A DNA stretch of 64,000 nt from Actinomycetes bacterium (GTDB lineage Bacteria; Actinomycetota; Acidimicrobiia; Acidimicrobiales; Bog-793), in the NCBI GenBank assembly GCA_021798985.1, contig JAJZBI010000006.1, positions 1-64,000 on the forward strand. Reading direction: 5' to 3'. The stretch's first letter is position 1, and each line of letters starts with the position of its first letter. Shown piece after piece: positions 61,124-64,000 of the stretch. Under the pieces are notes generated by a model. The model searched no databases. It saw only the letters and a program-made list of their open reading frames with translations, and was not told the DNA's origin. A program made the position numbers and the translations under genes.

Positions 61124-62302
61124 GTGATCACAGCGAGCAAGCCCATCGGCGTCGGGATCATCGGGCTCGGCACGATCGCTGAGGCGGTGCACCTCCCTGC
61201 GCTGCGGCGCCTGGCCAATTGCTATGCGGTGCGCGCCGTCGCTGACCTGTCGCCAGGGCGGGCCGAGTTCGTCGCCCGCCGCGCCGGTTCGGACGTGCTG
61301 GCGACCACCGACCCGCTCCAGGTCATCGAGCACCCCGGCGTCGAGCTCGTGATGCTGCTGCACAGCGGGGCGCACGGGCGCCTGTGCGACGTGGCGCTGC
61401 GCAGCGGGCGCCACGTCTTCGCGGAGAAGCCGCTCTCGATGAGCCGAACCGAGGCCCTCGGCCTGGACCGCCTCGCGAAGAACGCGGGCGTGGTGCTGCA
61501 GGTTGGCTACATGAAGATGTACGACCCGATCCTCACCCCGGCACGCCGCGCCCTTGGCGAGCTGCACGGCAAGCGGCTCATCCGGATCACGGTGCTGCAT
61601 CCTGACGAGCCCCACCAGTTCGCGCACCTGCGGCCGACGGTCGCCGCCGACGACGTCGAGGCAGACGCCCTTGCGGCTGCGCGCGCCGATGACGCCATGC
61701 GCACGACCGAGGCGATCGGGGCGGTGCCCGCATGGCTCGCCTCGCTCTACCAAGACGTGCTCAACGGGTCGGTGATCCACGAGCTGTCGCTGCTGCGGGC
61801 GCTCGGCCTCGGCCTGCCCGAGCGCTTCGAGCACGTCCGGGCGTGGCCGTCGGCGCCGCCCGCGCCCCCGGACCTTCCGCCCTGCCTCGAGGCCGCGGCG
61901 AGCTTGGACGAGCGCACCCGCCTGCTCCTCAGCTGGAACTTCTTGCCCACCCATGCCGAGTACGTCGAAGAGCTCGCGGTCTTTGCCGACGACGGCCGCC
62001 TCGAGCTGCGCCTCGCGCCGCCCTATCTCCTCGACGCCCGAAGCTCCTTGTCCGTCGCGCGCAGCGAGGGAGAGCTGCGCAGCGCCGCCGAGCACCAGGG
62101 GGCGTTCGAGAGCGGCTTTTTGCTCCAGCTGGAAGCGCTCTTCGCCTCGATCCGCCACGGCGACGCGGTCCGATCGAGCGCGGCGGACGCGGCCGGGGAC
62201 ATCAGCTGCCTCCAGGCGATGACGCGGGCGCTCGCCGCGGGCTACGGCGTGGAGCTCGGTGGTGAGGCAGCGGCACAGGAGGGCATCGATGGCGCTCGGT
62301 GA
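61124..62302 (+). CDS. Gfo/Idh/MocA-family oxidoreductase (second IolG-like enzyme)
   Basis: A 392-residue NAD(P)-binding oxidoreductase. The Rossmann motif GVGIIGLGTIAEAVHLPAL is at about residues 9-27, the EKP motif in HVFAEKPLSM near 97, and VLQVGYMKMYDP near 125. The usual catalytic His region reads NGSVIHELSLLRAL near 215, unlike the iolG DMTIHDFDMAR. A longer insert precedes it. It may oxidise a modified inositol or another cyclitol. GTG 61124 is preferred (GGGGGAG six bases before); a GTG at 61118 is near. It starts 70 bases after the phosphatase and ends 14 bases inside the next gene. Confidence 0.85.
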   Translation: MITASKPIGVGIIGLGTIAEAVHLPALRRLANCYAVRAVADLSPGRAEFVARRAGSDVLATTDPLQVIEHPGVELVMLLHSGAHGRLCDVALRSGRHVFAEKPLSMSRTEALGLDRLAKNAGVVLQVGYMKMYDPILTPARRALGELHGKRLIRITVLHPDEPHQFAHLRPTVAADDVEADALAAARADDAMRTTEAIGAVPAWLASLYQDVLNGSVIHELSLLRALGLGLPERFEHVRAWPSAPPAPPDLPPCLEAAASLDERTRLLLSWNFLPTHAEYVEELAVFADDGRLELRLAPPYLLDARSSLSVARSEGELRSAAEHQGAFESGFLLQLEALFASIRHGDAVRSSAADAAGDISCLQAMTRALAAGYGVELGGEAAAQEGIDGAR

Positions 62303-63206
62303 GGTGCGCATCGGCAATGCGCCGGTCAGCTACGGCGTCTTCGGCCAGGCCGCCGGCGGGCCCGGCGCGTCGCCGACGATGCTACTCGACACGATCGCCG
62401 ACGCCGGCTATGCCGGAAGCGAGCTCGGCCCACCCGGGTTCTTCGGTACGCCCGAGGAGACGGCCGCCGCCTTCGCGACGCGCGGCCTGGCGGTGATCGG
62501 GGGCTACGTCCCCTTGCACCTCGGAGCCGGCGACGAGGCGCTGATCGAGGCCGACCTCGCGGCGATGCGGCGCACCGCCGCGGAGCTCGTCGCGGCGGGC
62601 GGCGGTGGCTGGTTGATCCTCGCCGACGAGGGAGATGCGGTGCTGCGGACGCGGGCGCCGCGCGGCCCGGGCGACGCGGCGCTGGCCCTGGATGCTGCGG
62701 GCTGGGCGCGCCTTACGGCTCGCCTCGAACAGGCGTTGGCGGTCGCGGCCGCATTCGGCCTCGCTGCGGCCTTCCACCCCCACGTCGGGACCTATGTCGA
62801 ATCGCCGACGGAGGTGGACCGGTTGCTTGAGGGCAGCGAGGTCACCCTGGCGTTCGATAGCGGGCACATCGCCCTGGGCGGGGGCGACGTCGTCGGCTGC
62901 GCCCGCCGCTGGCGCGAGCGGATCGCCCACGTGCACGTCAAAGACGTCGATCTCGGCGTGGCGGCGCGCGTGAAGGCCGGGGTCCCCCAGGACCTCGACG
63001 CCTGGTTCGGCGGGGTCTGCCGGCCGCTCGGCGCTGGCGACGTCGACCTGCCGGGCCTGTTGGATGAGCTCGCCGAGGCAGGATACGCCGGCTGGATGGT
63101 GGTCGAACAGGACCGGGACCCGATCCCGCTCGAGGGTTACCCAGAGGTGGCCACCGAGCAGGCGGCGAACTACCACTGGCTCGTCCGAGCGCTCGCGGAG
63201 CGGTAG
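62289..63206 (+). CDS. Sugar isomerase/epimerase (second IolE-like enzyme)
   Basis: A 305-residue AP-endonuclease-fold enzyme, a paralog of iolE at 36044. Shared landmarks are IGNAPVSYGVFG at the start (IolE has GAPISWGVCE), SELGPPGFFG, AFHPHVGTYVE near residue 160, LAFDSGHIALGGGDV near 190, HVHVKDVDL near 215 and GWMVVEQDRDP near 275, which hold the metal ligands. The probable reaction is dehydration or epimerisation of a keto-inositol made by the preceding oxidoreductase. ATG 62289 follows ACAGGAGGG and lies within the end of the upstream gene. Confidence 0.85.
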   Translation: MALGEVRIGNAPVSYGVFGQAAGGPGASPTMLLDTIADAGYAGSELGPPGFFGTPEETAAAFATRGLAVIGGYVPLHLGAGDEALIEADLAAMRRTAAELVAAGGGGWLILADEGDAVLRTRAPRGPGDAALALDAAGWARLTARLEQALAVAAAFGLAAAFHPHVGTYVESPTEVDRLLEGSEVTLAFDSGHIALGGGDVVGCARRWRERIAHVHVKDVDLGVAARVKAGVPQDLDAWFGGVCRPLGAGDVDLPGLLDELAEAGYAGWMVVEQDRDPIPLEGYPEVATEQAANYHWLVRALAER

Positions 63207-63290
63207 GTGCGAGATGGGCGACCGTTTGATCCATGCCGACGGGTGAGGATTCGCCCGGTGGCACCGTGCGGTGAAAGAGGAGGCCGAGCG

Positions 63291-63329
63291 ATGACGACGA
63301 CGTCGATCCCGGACGGGTGGGCACGATGA
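63291..63329 (+). CDS. Tiny leader ORF coupled to the second GDPD
   Basis: ATG 63291 has a very strong ribosome site (AAAGAGGAGG) and opens a 12-codon frame, MTTTSIPDGWAR. Its TGA overlaps the ATG of the diesterase (ATGA at 63326-63329). Such a leader can deliver ribosomes to a start that has no ribosome site of its own. Whether the peptide does anything is unknown. Confidence 0.45.
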   Translation: MTTTSIPDGWAR

Positions 63330-64000
63330 GCGCGCGCTCGCCCTTCGCCGAGCGCCAGGCCGGTGAGCTCCCCTTCGTCTGGGCCCACCGTGGCGCCTCG
63401 GCGCTCGCGCCGGAGAACACGATCGCGGCCTTCGCGCTCGCCGGTGAGCTCGGTGCGGACGGGATCGAGCTCGACGTGCAACTCGATGCGGACGGAACCG
63501 CCGTCGTGTGCCACGAGCCGCACCTGTTCGCGACGCCAGACGGCCTGCACCTGCGCGACCCTGGCGGAGGCCGACCGGTCGCCGTCGCTCACCTGGACAC
63601 GGCGACGCTCACTTCGGGCGTGGTCTTCCCCGACGGCTCGCGCCATCGGATCGCTCGCTTCGACGAGGCGTTGGAGGCGATCCCGGCGGCGATGTGGCTC
63701 GATGTCGAGCTGAAGGCGGGCGGCGCCTACGACCCGCGCCTTTCCGAGGCGGTGGCGGGGGCGCTCGCCGCGCGGGGCGAGCGGACCCTGTTCTCCTCCT
63801 TCGACCACGTGGTGCTCGCCGAGCTCGCCCACCTCGCCCCACAGATCCCTCGTGCCGTGCTCTGCGACGCCCGGCTGGTCGATCCCTCGGTGGTGCTCGC
63901 CCCCCTCGGATCGACGATGTTGAACCTCCGCCGCGCCAACTGCACCGCAAGCGACGTGACTGCGTGGCGAGCGGCGGGCATCGCGGTTTGCCTCTACGGT
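63326..64000 (+). CDS. Glycerophosphodiester phosphodiesterase, second copy (partial, runs off the end)
   Basis: 225 codons are visible to the end of the window with no stop, reading MSARSPFAERQAGELPFVWA at the start. GDPD features are VWAHRGASALAPENTIAAF near residue 20, DGIELDVQLDADGTAVVCHEPHL near 50 (the usual His-Asp is His-Glu here), and WLDVELKAG near 120 with the conserved Glu and Lys. Unlike the copy at 59540, the Lys is kept. No signal peptide is seen. Its translation is coupled to the 12-codon leader. It shares the operon direction with the importer and inositol-like genes. Confidence 0.88.
   Translation, partial: MSARSPFAERQAGELPFVWAHRGASALAPENTIAAFALAGELGADGIELDVQLDADGTAVVCHEPHLFATPDGLHLRDPGGGRPVAVAHLDTATLTSGVVFPDGSRHRIARFDEALEAIPAAMWLDVELKAGGAYDPRLSEAVAGALAARGERTLFSSFDHVVLAELAHLAPQIPRAVLCDARLVDPSVVLAPLGSTMLNLRRANCTASDVTAWRAAGIAVCLYG

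Noticed and set aside
1-64000. tRNA, rRNA, CRISPR arrays, prophage or a complete insertion sequence
   Set aside because: Reading both strands I found no T-loop-like tRNA ends, no regularly spaced repeats with spacers, and no integrase or intact transposase. A covariance-model scan would be needed to exclude small RNAs.

Overview
The window is high-GC bacterial DNA (about 70% G+C in most coding lines I counted by eye) with many GTG starts, Shine-Dalgarno-led operons and Ala/Arg/Glu-rich proteins. Gene content fits an actinobacterium, perhaps of the Acidimicrobiia: an F420-type luciferase-like oxidoreductase, a GntR-linked inositol cluster with a Cgl0158-like aldolase, a secreted acid-type S53 peptidase, and sugar ABC systems using binding proteins. 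No rRNA, tRNA, CRISPR array, phage or complete insertion sequence was seen. The genus assignment is inference.

Layout. 1-1050: intergenic DNA with a decayed IS21 IstB fragment and a strong hairpin. 1051-3303: divergent MFS exporter and TetR regulator. 3304-6578: a 21-bp tandem repeat, then a SEC-C-motif gene broken by a frameshift and an in-frame TGA. 6695-9628: RraA-like protein, LLM oxidoreductase and aldo/keto reductase. 9800-24442: a deoxysugar locus that reads as L-fucose use without phosphorylation (alpha-L-fucosidase, CE7 esterase, mutarotase, sugar dehydrogenase, lactonase, enolase-family dehydratase, SDR dehydrogenase, a lactate-type hydroxyacid oxidoreductase, a ribose-type ABC importer and a FadR-type regulator). 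24439-33080: housekeeping and envelope genes (SRPBCC-like protein, peroxiredoxin, small secreted protein, two-component system, FNT channel, sedolisin). 33081-37962 and 49315-53593: a complete myo-inositol catabolic set (iolC, aldolase, iolE, iolG on +; iolB, iolD, mmsA on -), with a GntR/HutC regulator and a shared palindromic promoter element. 38613-46684: a lower-GC island (about 55% in a counted line) with a secreted glycosidase, LacI regulator, sulfatase and an ABC importer lacking its ATPase. A decayed copy of the start of the neighbouring beta-lactamase-family gene lies inside the island. 48585-54731: DUF47 and PiT phosphate-transport genes, separated by the iolB-iolD-mmsA operon. 55332-64000: an ABC importer operon followed by a glycerophosphodiesterase, an inositol monophosphatase-family enzyme, a second IolG-like and IolE-like pair, and a second glycerophosphodiesterase that runs off the window.

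How it works together (inference). The last 9 kb looks like a route for importing a glycerophosphoryl-cyclitol such as glycerophosphoinositol, hydrolysing it to inositol phosphate, dephosphorylating it and passing the inositol to the iol pathway. PiT/DUF47 are neighbouring phosphate-handling genes. No dedicated inositol permease is visible, which makes this route more interesting. The fucose locus would yield pyruvate and L-lactate, the latter oxidised by the hydroxyacid oxidoreductase at 9800.
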